Assembly (NCBI GenBank): GCA_023231445.1
Contig: JALNVF010000053.1
Span: 1-19,427, forward strand
DNA: 19,427 bases
Source of the DNA: Treponema sp.
GTDB taxonomy: Bacteria; Spirochaetota; Spirochaetia; Treponematales; Treponemataceae
Direction: 5' to 3'
The translations under genes and the position numbers were made by a program. Shown here in pieces: positions 1-6,470 of this stretch; positions within the stretch are counted from its first letter, which is position 1, and every line of letters begins with the position of its first letter. A model generated the notes under the pieces. The model was given only the letters and a program-made list of their open reading frames with translations. It ran no database searches and was not told where the DNA came from.

Positions 1-237
1 ACCCCTAAACTTTGGCACTGTACAAAGCTGTCTGATGTTCGGCGCCGTCTTGTAGCCCTTATACAGCAGATGGAAACAACCGGCCCGGATAAGGCAACGA
101 GTGCACAGATAAATTACTATCGCGCCTTAGTATATGCCTATGCAACATTGGCGGCTGTTACGCGGGATGCTGAACTTGATAAACTAACCGCCCGATTGGA
201 CGAGATTGAAGGGAGGTTGCCTGATGCTGAAAAATAA
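1..237 (+). CDS. C-terminal part of an unrecognised protein (5' end cut by window)
   Basis: Frame 1 is open from the window edge to TAA at 235-237, giving the last 78 residues. The sequence is rich in Arg, Leu, Ala, Asp and Glu and ends with a heptad-like, probably coiled-coil helix (LTARLDEIEGRL). It contains no motif I can assign. Its 3' end overlaps the start of the prim-pol gene, whose ATG at 224 lies inside it, so the two are probably translationally coupled. Small helical proteins like this are common beside replication or packaging genes in phages. That is only context, and I assign no function. Confidence 0.55.
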   Translation, partial: TPKLWHCTKLSDVRRRLVALIQQMETTGPDKATSAQINYYRALVYAYATLAAVTRDAELDKLTARLDEIEGRLPDAEK

Positions 238-1060
238 CCCTGACGCTGAAACGCTGCACGATGTCTTACGAGTTGCGGGGCGATTGTTGCCGGTATATGC
301 CGAACGCCGCGCCCCGAAATGGCGGTTGTTACCGGACGGCAGCATATCAGTTACACGATGTATTACAACACCTGAACAACTCGATTATGCACTTGCTCAC
401 GGTGTTGTGTGCTATGGCTTTTTCCCGACCGACGCGCATTTAATTGTAATCGACATTGACCGCAATCACACGGACGGTATAGATGGCTTTATAACGATTG
501 CAGAACGGTTACCCGACATATCATTGCTTTTAAGGGCTTGTACGTCCTGTAGCACCCCTCACGGCGGTTTGCACGCATATTTTAAGTATAGCGGAGCAGA
601 GCGGTACTGTTCAGAAACGATTATGCCCGGTGTTGAAGTGAAGCATGCGGGAGCGCTTGCAACCGCGCCCGGCAGTTTACATCCGGACAGTCTCAATCCT
701 TATAGAATGGGGTTCGGTACGTTCTCTGACTGTATAGACATTACACAGCAGCCTTTTTTCCGGCTTCTCTCTCTTATGCATTTACACCGAAGCTCACCGG
801 GATATAAACCGCCTGTATACACGCCCCGCAGGCAGTACAACGGCAGTACAACAGACAGAGCGGCATTTATTATTCGGACTATCTGCAATAAACATACGAC
901 AGAAGGACGACAGTACCGCGTATACTGTGCTGCTCAATGGGCAACACGTGAAGGCATATCGCAGGCAGATATAGAAACGGCAATTATGGCAATACCGGAG
1001 TTTTTACAGTTTGCACAGGAAGACCCGGACGGATTTAACCACGCTATGAGGAGGAATTGA
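224..1060 (+). CDS. Bifunctional DNA primase/polymerase (prim-pol domain) protein
   Basis: Predicted 278-residue replication protein of a mobile element. The N-terminal part matches the prim-pol fold of archaeo-eukaryotic primase type. A hydrophobic strand ends in the metal-binding D-x-D pair (D77 and D79 in VIDIDR), followed by a glycine-histidine strand (GGLHAYF, H117) and a small-residue turn (ATAPGS, about 147-151). These proteins prime or copy DNA for phage and plasmid replication. There is no helicase domain, so a partner helicase would be encoded elsewhere in the element. I chose ATG at 224 because GGGAGG lies at 211-216; an upstream TTG at 206 would sit before that ribosome site. The gene carries one copy of a 20-bp repeat shared with the next gene. 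Confidence 0.8.
   Translation: MLKNNPDAETLHDVLRVAGRLLPVYAERRAPKWRLLPDGSISVTRCITTPEQLDYALAHGVVCYGFFPTDAHLIVIDIDRNHTDGIDGFITIAERLPDISLLLRACTSCSTPHGGLHAYFKYSGAERYCSETIMPGVEVKHAGALATAPGSLHPDSLNPYRMGFGTFSDCIDITQQPFFRLLSLMHLHRSSPGYKPPVYTPRRQYNGSTTDRAAFIIRTICNKHTTEGRQYRVYCAAQWATREGISQADIETAIMAIPEFLQFAQEDPDGFNHAMRRN
797..816 (+). repeat. 20-bp direct repeat, copy 1
   Basis: CCGGGATATAAACCGCCTGT occurs here, inside the prim-pol gene, and again at 1275-1294 in the next gene. Both copies are read in the same frame as PGYKPPV. The match ends abruptly on both sides. Confidence 0.85.
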
Positions 1061-1064
1061 AATT

Positions 1065-1394
1065 ATGGTATCTACAATAACTAAACGCATACAGCGCCTT
1101 GAGAAGGCAGGAGCTGGGACGCAGCAGGAGCAGTATCTTGCTTCTCTCACCCATGAGGAAAAAAAAGCCCGGTTATGGGAATTGTATTCCAATCTTTTTG
1201 AAATAATTCCACCACTGACTACACAAGAAGAATATGAAACCGATTTATTACACCGTTTTCCAGAGGTATTACAGCCGGGATATAAACCGCCTGTGATCCG
1301 TGCGGAAATGACCAATGCGGAAAAATATAACGCCTGTCTTTCTGAAGATGCTTGGTACGCAGGATTCAAACGCGGACTGACTAAAATGATATAA
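1065..1394 (+). CDS. Small hypothetical protein of the mobile element
   Basis: A 109-residue, charged, probably soluble protein with no family I recognise. It begins with a short coiled-coil-like helix (TITKRIQRLEKAG), continues with a Glu/Lys-rich helix, and has no signal peptide or membrane segment. GAGGAGG at 1048-1054 supports ATG 1065. It starts 4 bases after the prim-pol stop and is followed at once by an intrinsic terminator, so it is the last gene of that transcript. Residues PGYKPPV are encoded by the same 20 bases as the same heptapeptide in the prim-pol gene. The DNA repeat suggests either a recently copied segment or a site selected at the DNA level. Confidence 0.6.
   Translation: MVSTITKRIQRLEKAGAGTQQEQYLASLTHEEKKARLWELYSNLFEIIPPLTTQEEYETDLLHRFPEVLQPGYKPPVIRAEMTNAEKYNACLSEDAWYAGFKRGLTKMI
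1275..1294 (+). repeat. 20-bp direct repeat, copy 2
   Basis: Exact second copy of the 20-mer at 797-816, inside the small hypothetical gene and again encoding PGYKPPV. The neighbouring bases differ. Confidence 0.85.
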
Positions 1395-1405
1395 TTGATA
1401 TTACC

Positions 1406-1431
1406 GCCCCGCAGGTATTGCGGGGCTTTTT
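1406..1431 (+). terminator. Intrinsic terminator after the mobile-element genes
   Basis: GCCCCGCA (1406-1413) and TGCGGGGC (1419-1426) form a perfect 8-bp GC-rich stem with a 5-base loop, followed by five T. It lies 12 bases after the stop of the small hypothetical gene and closes the element transcript. Confidence 0.9.
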
Positions 1432-1437
1432 GTATTG

Positions 1438-1458
1438 GTGTAGCACGGAGTGTAGCAC
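1438..1458 (+). repeat. Tandem GTGTAGCAC direct repeat
   Basis: GTGTAGCAC occurs at 1438-1446 and 1450-1458, 12 bases from start to start, just after the element's terminator and about 140 bases from the tRNA junction. Short spaced repeats near an attachment site could be arm-type integrase sites. With only two copies this is a guess. Confidence 0.45.
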
Positions 1459-1467
1459 AAATAGTAC

Positions 1468-1496
1468 TTGACATTACAGTTATCAAATGATATCAT
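1468..1496 (+). promoter_or_regulatory. Strong sigma-70-like promoter pointing out of the element
   Basis: A consensus -35 TTGACA (1468-1473) is followed by a 17-base spacer and the -10 TATCAT (1491-1496), which matches five of six positions of TATAAT. No open reading frame follows before the tRNA half, so the transcript would start near 1503 and run through the attachment site toward the terminator at 1693-1740. The -10 lies within a 10-bp palindrome, ATGATATCAT (1488-1497). Confidence 0.5.
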
Positions 1497-1590
1497 AATA
1501 AATCAATAAAGGTTTTATTTATATATGTTATATGTAAATACGACTCTATTTGATGCAGTGTGATATACCGTGAATAAGGACTTAATAAGC

Positions 1591-1632
1591 CTTCTAAGCA
1601 GTAGGTAGGCGGTTCGAGTCCGCCATGCGTCA
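1591..1632 (+). tRNA. 3' half of tRNA-Arg(UCU), probable attR; 5' half absent
   Basis: The anticodon loop CTTCTAA (1591-1597) gives anticodon TCT. It is followed by the 3' anticodon stem GCAGT, a variable loop, a perfect T arm (GGCGG, loop TTCGAGT, CCGCC at 1608-1624), the acceptor 3' strand ATGCGTC and discriminator A at 1632. No CCA is encoded. The bases before the anticodon loop (TAAGC) pair with only two of five stem positions, and no D arm is seen, so this is not a complete gene. It fits the chromosomal remnant left by integration into a tRNA gene, with the restored intact copy expected at the other end of the element. Confidence 0.75.
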
Positions 1633-1651
1633 AAAAAATGTATTTTTTTAC

Positions 1652-1680
1652 TTGACAAATTCCAAAAAGACAGATAAGCT
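1652..1680 (+). promoter_or_regulatory. Possible promoter just downstream of the tRNA half
   Basis: A perfect TTGACA (1652-1657) is followed at 17 bases by TAAGCT (1675-1680), a poor -10, or at 15 bases by GATAAG (1673-1678). The next feature is an intrinsic terminator, so a transcript from here would be very short unless it read through into gntR. The -35 is convincing but the -10 is not. Confidence 0.35.
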
Positions 1681-1692
1681 TTTTACATAAAT

Positions 1693-1740
1693 GACAACGA
1701 AGTCATCTTCAAAAAAGATGATATCGTTGTCTTTTTTTTT
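1693..1740 (+). terminator. Intrinsic terminator upstream of gntR, possible attenuator
   Basis: GACAACGA (1693-1700) pairs with TCGTTGTC (1724-1731). TCATC (1703-1707) pairs with GATGA (1717-1721) across a 2x2 internal loop, and nine T follow (1732-1740). It shields gntR from transcription coming from the tRNA or the element. Because a TTGACA box lies upstream and gntR starts 60 bases downstream, it could instead act as a leader attenuator. Confidence 0.85.
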
Positions 1741-1750
1741 ATATTACTAC

Positions 1751-1783
1751 TTGTCATGACAACATAATAACATAATGTCATGA
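1751..1783. promoter_or_regulatory. Palindromic operator candidate for the GntR regulator
   Basis: TTGTCATGACAA at 1751-1762 is a perfect 12-bp palindrome, and its core TGTCATGA recurs at 1776-1783. HutC-type GntR proteins bind short palindromes of this kind near their own genes. The position, immediately upstream of the gntR ribosome site GGAGGG (1790-1795), suggests autoregulation of the operon. The same half-site sequence (GACAA/TTGTC) also occurs in the terminator stem. Confidence 0.55.
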
Positions 1784-1800
1784 AGTGATGGAGGGTACTG

Positions 1801-2529
1801 ATGCTGGAAGATCATGTTCCAAAATATTACATATTAAGGCAGGAACTTCTCAGAATGATTGAAGATGGTAACCTTTCGGAAGGGGAACCTGTTATGAGCG
1901 AACGTGAATTGATTGAAAAATATCAATTCAGCAGGATTACAGTCCGGAAAGCTATTGATGAGCTGGTCAATGAAGGATATTTATACCGGATTCAGGGGAA
2001 AGGTACTTTTGTCAAAGGGGACAACGCAAGTCAGAATCTGTATTCCCTGAATAGTTGCTCTGAAGATGTAAAAAAACTTGGAAAAAAACCAGGCAAAAAA
2101 ACGGTTTTTGCAGAAAAAACAGAGGCTGATGTAAAGCGGGCAAAACAATTAAATATTCCGGTCGGAGATAACGTGTTTTCATTCGGCAGAATTACGTATG
2201 CAGATGATGAACCGTTGAATTATACCATCAATTATCTTCCTGAAAGGCTTTTTCCCGGACTGGACAAATATAATTTAGAAACAAATTCTTTATACGATAT
2301 TATCCGTAACAAATACGGAGTACAGATTGTAAAAGCCCGTAGAACAATGGAAGCCGTTCTGCCTGATCCGGTTGTTGCAAGATATCTTGGTATTAGTGCA
2401 GATATGCCTGTCATTTTGTTCGGATGTGTTACAAATGGAATTGTTTACGGCAAGAATGTGCCTATAGAAAGTTTTCGTTGTTATTACCGGACTGATCATT
2501 ATAAGTTCTATATTGATCAGATCTGTTAG
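1801..2529 (+). CDS. GntR-family (HutC subfamily) transcriptional regulator with UTRA domain
   Basis: A 242-residue repressor-type protein. The N-terminal winged helix-turn-helix spans about residues 8-75 (SERELIEKYQ, SRITVRKAIDEL, then the wing GYLYRIQGKGTFV). The rest, about 90-235, has the ligand-binding UTRA layout typical of HutC/FarR relatives that sense small metabolites, often sugars or amino acids. As first gene of the import and catabolic operon, 37 bases before the binding-protein gene, it probably senses the imported compound or an intermediate and releases the palindrome at 1751-1762. GGAGGG six bases upstream fixes the ATG. The inducer cannot be read from the sequence. Confidence 0.9.
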   Translation: MLEDHVPKYYILRQELLRMIEDGNLSEGEPVMSERELIEKYQFSRITVRKAIDELVNEGYLYRIQGKGTFVKGDNASQNLYSLNSCSEDVKKLGKKPGKKTVFAEKTEADVKRAKQLNIPVGDNVFSFGRITYADDEPLNYTINYLPERLFPGLDKYNLETNSLYDIIRNKYGVQIVKARRTMEAVLPDPVVARYLGISADMPVILFGCVTNGIVYGKNVPIESFRCYYRTDHYKFYIDQIC

Positions 2530-2566
2530 TATGAAATTGGTTATATATGTTGGAGGTATGTAAACT

Positions 2567-3787
2567 ATGAAAAGATTTTTAACCGGTCTTATTGTTTTGT
2601 TATTGTCAGCCGTGGCATTTGTCGGCTGTAACCGTGCGGGATCTTCTTCGGGATCATCGGCAAAAACAAAAGCTTCTGAAAAATCAGCAGCATCGGAAAT
2701 GGCTGCTTCCGATTTAAAAATTGCAATCGTCTGCGATTCAGCCGGACAAAATGACAACGGATATAATCAGTCTGCTGTAGCCGGAGCTAAAGAAATGGCC
2801 GAAAAATACGGATGCGTGTATAAAGTTGTGGAACCAACGGAAAGCATCGGCGATACACTAAGGACACTTGCAGAAAACGGATATAATCTGATTTTTTCCA
2901 TGGTGTACGACTTTGATGCTTTAATAAAGGGAGAAGCAGGTACACAGCCTGTTGCTTCAATGTATCCGGAAACGACATTTGTTATATTTAACGACACACC
3001 AAACCTTGATGCGGATGGAAAAATAATTCACAACAATGTTATTTCGGTGCTTTACAATGTAAACGAATCATCATATCTTGCAGGAGCTTTATCCGTTCTT
3101 GTAAATGAAAATGCTTCAGTACTTTTCGGCAGCGGATATCATTTTACAGATCCTTCCAAAGCACGGGCTCTTGGTTTTATCGGCGGAACAGACAGTGCCG
3201 GTATAAAGGTCTTTTCTGTTGGTTATATTGAAGGTGCTCAGAAAATCGCATCTGAACTTGGTGTAACCTATAACTTCTATGCAAAGTATGATGCAGGTTT
3301 TGCAGATGTTGCAACGGGAAGCTCTGTTGCAGGAACATATTATGATCACGGAGCTGATGTTGTATATGCCTGTTCAGGAACGGTAGGAGACGGTGTAACA
3401 GCAAAAGCTAAGGAAGAAGGAAAACTTGCAATTCAGGTAGATGCAAATAAGGATGATCAGCAGCCGGGATATGTTCTGACATCAGTCATCAAGAATACGA
3501 AAGTCGTTGTTGAAACTTTCTCTGAGGATATGCTGAACGGTACGCTTGATACAGTAGCAAGGGATACAACATTTAATCTTGCAAGCGGATCTACTTCCAT
3601 CACCGATATGGCGACTATAAGTAATTATATCAGCAAAACTGATGCAGCTCAGAATAAGTGGAAACAAATTAAAGCTAAAATTGATGATTTAAATAAGCAG
3701 ATTACAGCAGGAACTATCGTTGTAACAAATATGCAGAACGGAGACAAATTTGATGAGAGTACATGCCCGAATATAATTTTTAAATAG
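2567..3787 (+). CDS. BMP/PnrA-type substrate-binding lipoprotein (nucleoside ABC importer)
   Basis: A 406-residue extracytoplasmic receptor. The N-terminus is a lipoprotein signal: basic MKR, a hydrophobic core, then FVGC with Cys21 as the lipidated residue. This lipobox is loose, as is usual in spirochaetes. A Ser/Lys/Ala-rich linker (about 25-50) precedes a periplasmic-binding fold beginning LKIAIVCDSAGQNDNGYNQS, the start motif of the Bmp/Med/PnrA family. Characterised members such as T. pallidum PnrA bind purine nucleosides. It is longer than PnrA because of the linker and a C-terminal extension. GGAGG at 2552-2556 supports the start. The downstream ATPase and two permeases complete the transporter, but the exact ligand is unknown. 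Confidence 0.88.
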   Translation: MKRFLTGLIVLLLSAVAFVGCNRAGSSSGSSAKTKASEKSAASEMAASDLKIAIVCDSAGQNDNGYNQSAVAGAKEMAEKYGCVYKVVEPTESIGDTLRTLAENGYNLIFSMVYDFDALIKGEAGTQPVASMYPETTFVIFNDTPNLDADGKIIHNNVISVLYNVNESSYLAGALSVLVNENASVLFGSGYHFTDPSKARALGFIGGTDSAGIKVFSVGYIEGAQKIASELGVTYNFYAKYDAGFADVATGSSVAGTYYDHGADVVYACSGTVGDGVTAKAKEEGKLAIQVDANKDDQQPGYVLTSVIKNTKVVVETFSEDMLNGTLDTVARDTTFNLASGSTSITDMATISNYISKTDAAQNKWKQIKAKIDDLNKQITAGTIVVTNMQNGDKFDESTCPNIIFK

Positions 3788-3816
3788 ACTTATGGACATG
3801 TAAATACCGATTATTG

Positions 3817-3847
3817 GGTCCGCATAGACGCAACAGATATGCGGACC
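3817..3847 (+). other. Intercistronic stem-loop between receptor and ATPase genes
   Basis: GGTCCGCATA (3817-3826) and TATGCGGACC (3838-3847) form a perfect 10-bp stem with an 11-base loop. No T-run follows, so it is unlikely to be an efficient terminator. Such hairpins often protect the 3' end of binding-protein mRNA and give the receptor more copies than the membrane parts. Confidence 0.7.
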
Positions 3848-3871
3848 TGCTGTAAACCAGGAAGTATTCAT

Positions 3872-5410
3872 ATGAAATATATGATTAAAACAGTCGATTT
3901 AACAAAAAAATTCGGTGATTTTACAGCGAATGATCATATTCAGTTAAACGTTCTGCCCTGCGAAATAAAATGCATAGTGGGAGAAAACGGGGCAGGAAAA
4001 ACAACCTTAATGAATATGCTGTACGGAATGCTGGAGCCGACAGAAGGAAAGATCTTCATCAGGGATGAGGAAGTCAGAATGAAAAGTCCTGTAGATGCAA
4101 TCCGTAACGGGATCGGTATGGTTCATCAGCATTTTATGCTTGTTCCCAGTTTGACTGTTTTTGAAAATGTTATGCTGGGTAATGAAATTGAAAAATACGG
4201 AGTATTGATCAATAAAAAATCTGAAGTGGAAAAAGTTTCTGCATTAATGCAGAAATATCATTTTGATCTTGATCCGATGGAAAAAGTTGAAAATCTGTCC
4301 GTCGGCAGCAGACAGCGTGTAGAAATATTAAAAATGCTGTATCGCGACGTTAGTATTCTGATACTTGATGAACCGACTGCAGTTTTAACGCCTCAGGAAA
4401 CAGATGAATTGATTGCCGATTTAAAGGAATTGAAGAATCAGGGAAAGACAATAATTATTATTACCCATAAACTCAGAGAAGTTATGGATGCATCCGACAG
4501 TGTCACCGTTATAAAAGGCGGCAGAACAGTCGGCAGCATGCTTACCCGGGATACAAATGAACGGGAACTGGCTCAGCTTATGGTTGGAAGAGACGTTGTT
4601 CTGACCCAGCAGAACAATCATTATACACCCCGTAATGCAGAAAAAATTTATGAGGTCAGAAATCTGACGACGGAAAATATTTTCGGAAAGCAGGTTGTTC
4701 ATGCTGTTTCGTTCGAGGTCCATAAGGGAGAAATACTGGGTATAGCAGGTGTCGAGGGGAACGGACAGTCTGAACTGGTAAAACTACTGAGCGGGCTCAT
4801 GAAAGCGACAGAAGGAACCGTTTCCTTTGAAGGTAAAGATATTACCAATATGTGGCCGGATAAAATACGCAAGGCTGGAATAGGCATCATCCCGGAAGAC
4901 AGATATGCCCAGGGACTTTGCAGACAAATGTCGCTCGGAGATAACTGTATAGCAGGATATCATGACAAACCGCCGGTAAATAAATATAACCTTCTGCAGC
5001 GGAAAAAAATAAATCTGAAAAGAGATGAAATGATACATAAATATGATATCCGTGTCGGCGATATCAACGGAAATGTTGCAACCCTGTCGGGAGGAAATGC
5101 ACAGAAAATTATCGTGGCACGGGAATTATCCGAGCATCCCCGGCTGCTTATAGCCTGTCAGCCTACAAGAGGAATTGATATAGGTTCAATAGAGGTTATA
5201 CATAAACGCCTGCTGGAATATAAAGCCGGAGGAAATTCGATAATCCTGATTTCAAGCGAGTTAACGGAAATAATGAGCCTCTCCGACAGAGTGATTGTAA
5301 TGTATAAGGGGCAGATATCAGGTGAGGTTGAACCGCAGCAAACAAGTATGACGGAAGTCGGCCTTCTGATGGCGGGAATTCATACAGATATGGAGGGACA
5401 GAAGAAATGA
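3872..5410 (+). CDS. Double-domain ABC ATPase of nucleoside/sugar importer (NupA/RbsA type)
   Basis: A 512-residue cytoplasmic protein with two fused nucleotide-binding domains. Domain 1 has Walker A GENGAGKT (37-44), signature LSVGSRQR, Walker B ILILDEPTAV and switch His in IITHK. Domain 2 has the degenerate Walker A GVEGNGQS, signature LSGGNAQK and LLIACQPTRGID, as is usual in this carbohydrate-uptake-2 class. It powers import through the two permeases that follow. I start at ATG 3872, preceded by AGGAAG (3859-3864), rather than an in-frame ATG at 3839 that lies inside the hairpin. Its stop overlaps the first permease by four bases (ATGA), so the two are translationally coupled. Confidence 0.92.
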   Translation: MKYMIKTVDLTKKFGDFTANDHIQLNVLPCEIKCIVGENGAGKTTLMNMLYGMLEPTEGKIFIRDEEVRMKSPVDAIRNGIGMVHQHFMLVPSLTVFENVMLGNEIEKYGVLINKKSEVEKVSALMQKYHFDLDPMEKVENLSVGSRQRVEILKMLYRDVSILILDEPTAVLTPQETDELIADLKELKNQGKTIIIITHKLREVMDASDSVTVIKGGRTVGSMLTRDTNERELAQLMVGRDVVLTQQNNHYTPRNAEKIYEVRNLTTENIFGKQVVHAVSFEVHKGEILGIAGVEGNGQSELVKLLSGLMKATEGTVSFEGKDITNMWPDKIRKAGIGIIPEDRYAQGLCRQMSLGDNCIAGYHDKPPVNKYNLLQRKKINLKRDEMIHKYDIRVGDINGNVATLSGGNAQKIIVARELSEHPRLLIACQPTRGIDIGSIEVIHKRLLEYKAGGNSIILISSELTEIMSLSDRVIVMYKGQISGEVEPQQTSMTEVGLLMAGIHTDMEGQKK

Positions 5411-6468
5411 ACGGAAAAATTGAAGAAACGGTAAAAGCTGTCCTGAATCGTATCGTACTTGTACTGCTTGCGTTTATTATCGGGGGTATCGTAATATTTT
5501 TTATCGGAGAGAATCCTCTGAACGTATATTACATCCTGTTCAAAAAGTCTTTTTTTACTACAACAGGTTTTCTGAATACGCTGCACTATGCAGGACCGAT
5601 GATATTGACAGGGCTGGCCATAGCCATAACATTTAAAGCGAATATATACAACATGGGGGTTGAAGGCTCTCTCCTTTCAGGAGGATTCATAGCAGGAATA
5701 CTGGGGGCGCAGCTGAGTTGTCTTCCTTCTGTTCCGCTGAAGATAATCTGCCTTATTGCTGCCGCTCTGCTGGGAATGGGATATGCGTGGATTGCAGCGG
5801 TATTAAAGATAAAATTCCGTGCGAATGAAATGGTCGTTACGCTTATGCTTAATTATGCACTTGCAAAAGTGCTGGAATATTTAACAACATCTGTTTTCCG
5901 CGATCTTAATGCCGGCTATGTGAGTACGAAAATAGTATCGAATCAGGCTGTGTTCCTCCGGATATTCGGCAGATCACGGCTTACTGTGTTTTTCTTCGTT
6001 ATTCTTGTTATCCTCGGTTTTTTTTATATTCTTATGAAAAAATCAAAACAGGGATATGTCATTACGGCGATGGGGAACAATTTTGAATTTGCAGAAGCAA
6101 CCGGAATGAATGTTGGAAAGAATATCATGATACTCATGCTGCTTTCCGGCGCACTTGGAGGTCTTGCAGGCGGCGGCTGGATGCTGGAGGACCAGTACAG
6201 ATATACACTTTCTTTTTCCGGCAGCCCCGGACTCGGATGGGATGGTATGCTGATTGCCCTTCTGGGAGGACATGATCCGGTCGGTATTTTCATCGCTGCA
6301 GTATTTTATGCAGGCCTTAAAACTGGTGCTGACAGTATTAACATGTATACGAATGTACCAAAAGAAATTGTTGCTTTGATACAGTCTATGATTGTCCTGT
6401 TTCTGGCTGTACAATTTTTTCAAAAATATAAAATTCCATTATTTAAAAAACGTGCTAAGGAGGCATGA
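5407..6468 (+). CDS. ABC importer permease 1 (BPD_transp_2 family, nucleoside type)
   Basis: A 353-residue integral membrane protein, with about eight or nine hydrophobic helices by eye. The family landmark is the loop FKANIYNMGVEGSLLSGG, in which N-x-G-x-E-G is shared by the nucleoside-importer branch (YufP/NupB-like). This is followed by the FRANEMVVTLMLNYA segment and, near the C-terminus, the GSPGLGWDGMLIALLGG loop. It forms the membrane channel with permease 2. The ATG overlaps the ATPase stop by four bases, and the upstream GGAGGGACAG serves as ribosome site. The substrate class is inferred from the BMP receptor partner. Confidence 0.9.
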   Translation: MNGKIEETVKAVLNRIVLVLLAFIIGGIVIFFIGENPLNVYYILFKKSFFTTTGFLNTLHYAGPMILTGLAIAITFKANIYNMGVEGSLLSGGFIAGILGAQLSCLPSVPLKIICLIAAALLGMGYAWIAAVLKIKFRANEMVVTLMLNYALAKVLEYLTTSVFRDLNAGYVSTKIVSNQAVFLRIFGRSRLTVFFFVILVILGFFYILMKKSKQGYVITAMGNNFEFAEATGMNVGKNIMILMLLSGALGGLAGGGWMLEDQYRYTLSFSGSPGLGWDGMLIALLGGHDPVGIFIAAVFYAGLKTGADSINMYTNVPKEIVALIQSMIVLFLAVQFFQKYKIPLFKKRAKEA

Positions 6469-6470
6469 AT

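Larger units (their letters stand above)
1..1632. mobile_element. Right end of an integrated element (prophage or plasmid-like), ending at a tRNA-Arg 3' half
   Basis: The left edge carries a prim-pol protein of the kind typical of phages and integrative plasmids, flanked by two small genes with no recognisable housekeeping role. It ends in a long non-coding AT-rich stretch that joins a 3' half of a tRNA gene (1591-1632) whose 5' half is missing. Tyrosine integrases commonly insert at tRNA 3' halves and leave such a fragment at one end. The integrase and the other junction are outside the window, so element type and size are unknown. The exact edge is inferred from the point where the tRNA match begins. 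Confidence 0.6.
1395..1800. other. 406-base gene-free junction region
   Basis: No coding region of credible length is seen here. In order it holds the element terminator, a GTGTAGCAC repeat, an outward promoter, an AT-rich stretch of about 90 bases (1497-1590), the tRNA-Arg 3' half, a second TTGACA box, a rightward intrinsic terminator, and a palindromic operator candidate just upstream of the gntR gene. Confidence 0.7.

Noticed and set aside
1552..1632. A complete tRNA gene
   Set aside because: GATGCAG at 1552 pairs with six of seven acceptor bases, but no D arm is present, the anticodon stem has only two of five pairs, and the spacing to the anticodon loop is about eight bases too long. 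Only the 3' half is credible.
1693..1800. Purine riboswitch in the gntR leader
   Set aside because: Only one simple hairpin with a T-run is seen, with no three-way junction or conserved loop pair, so it is called a terminator or possible attenuator.
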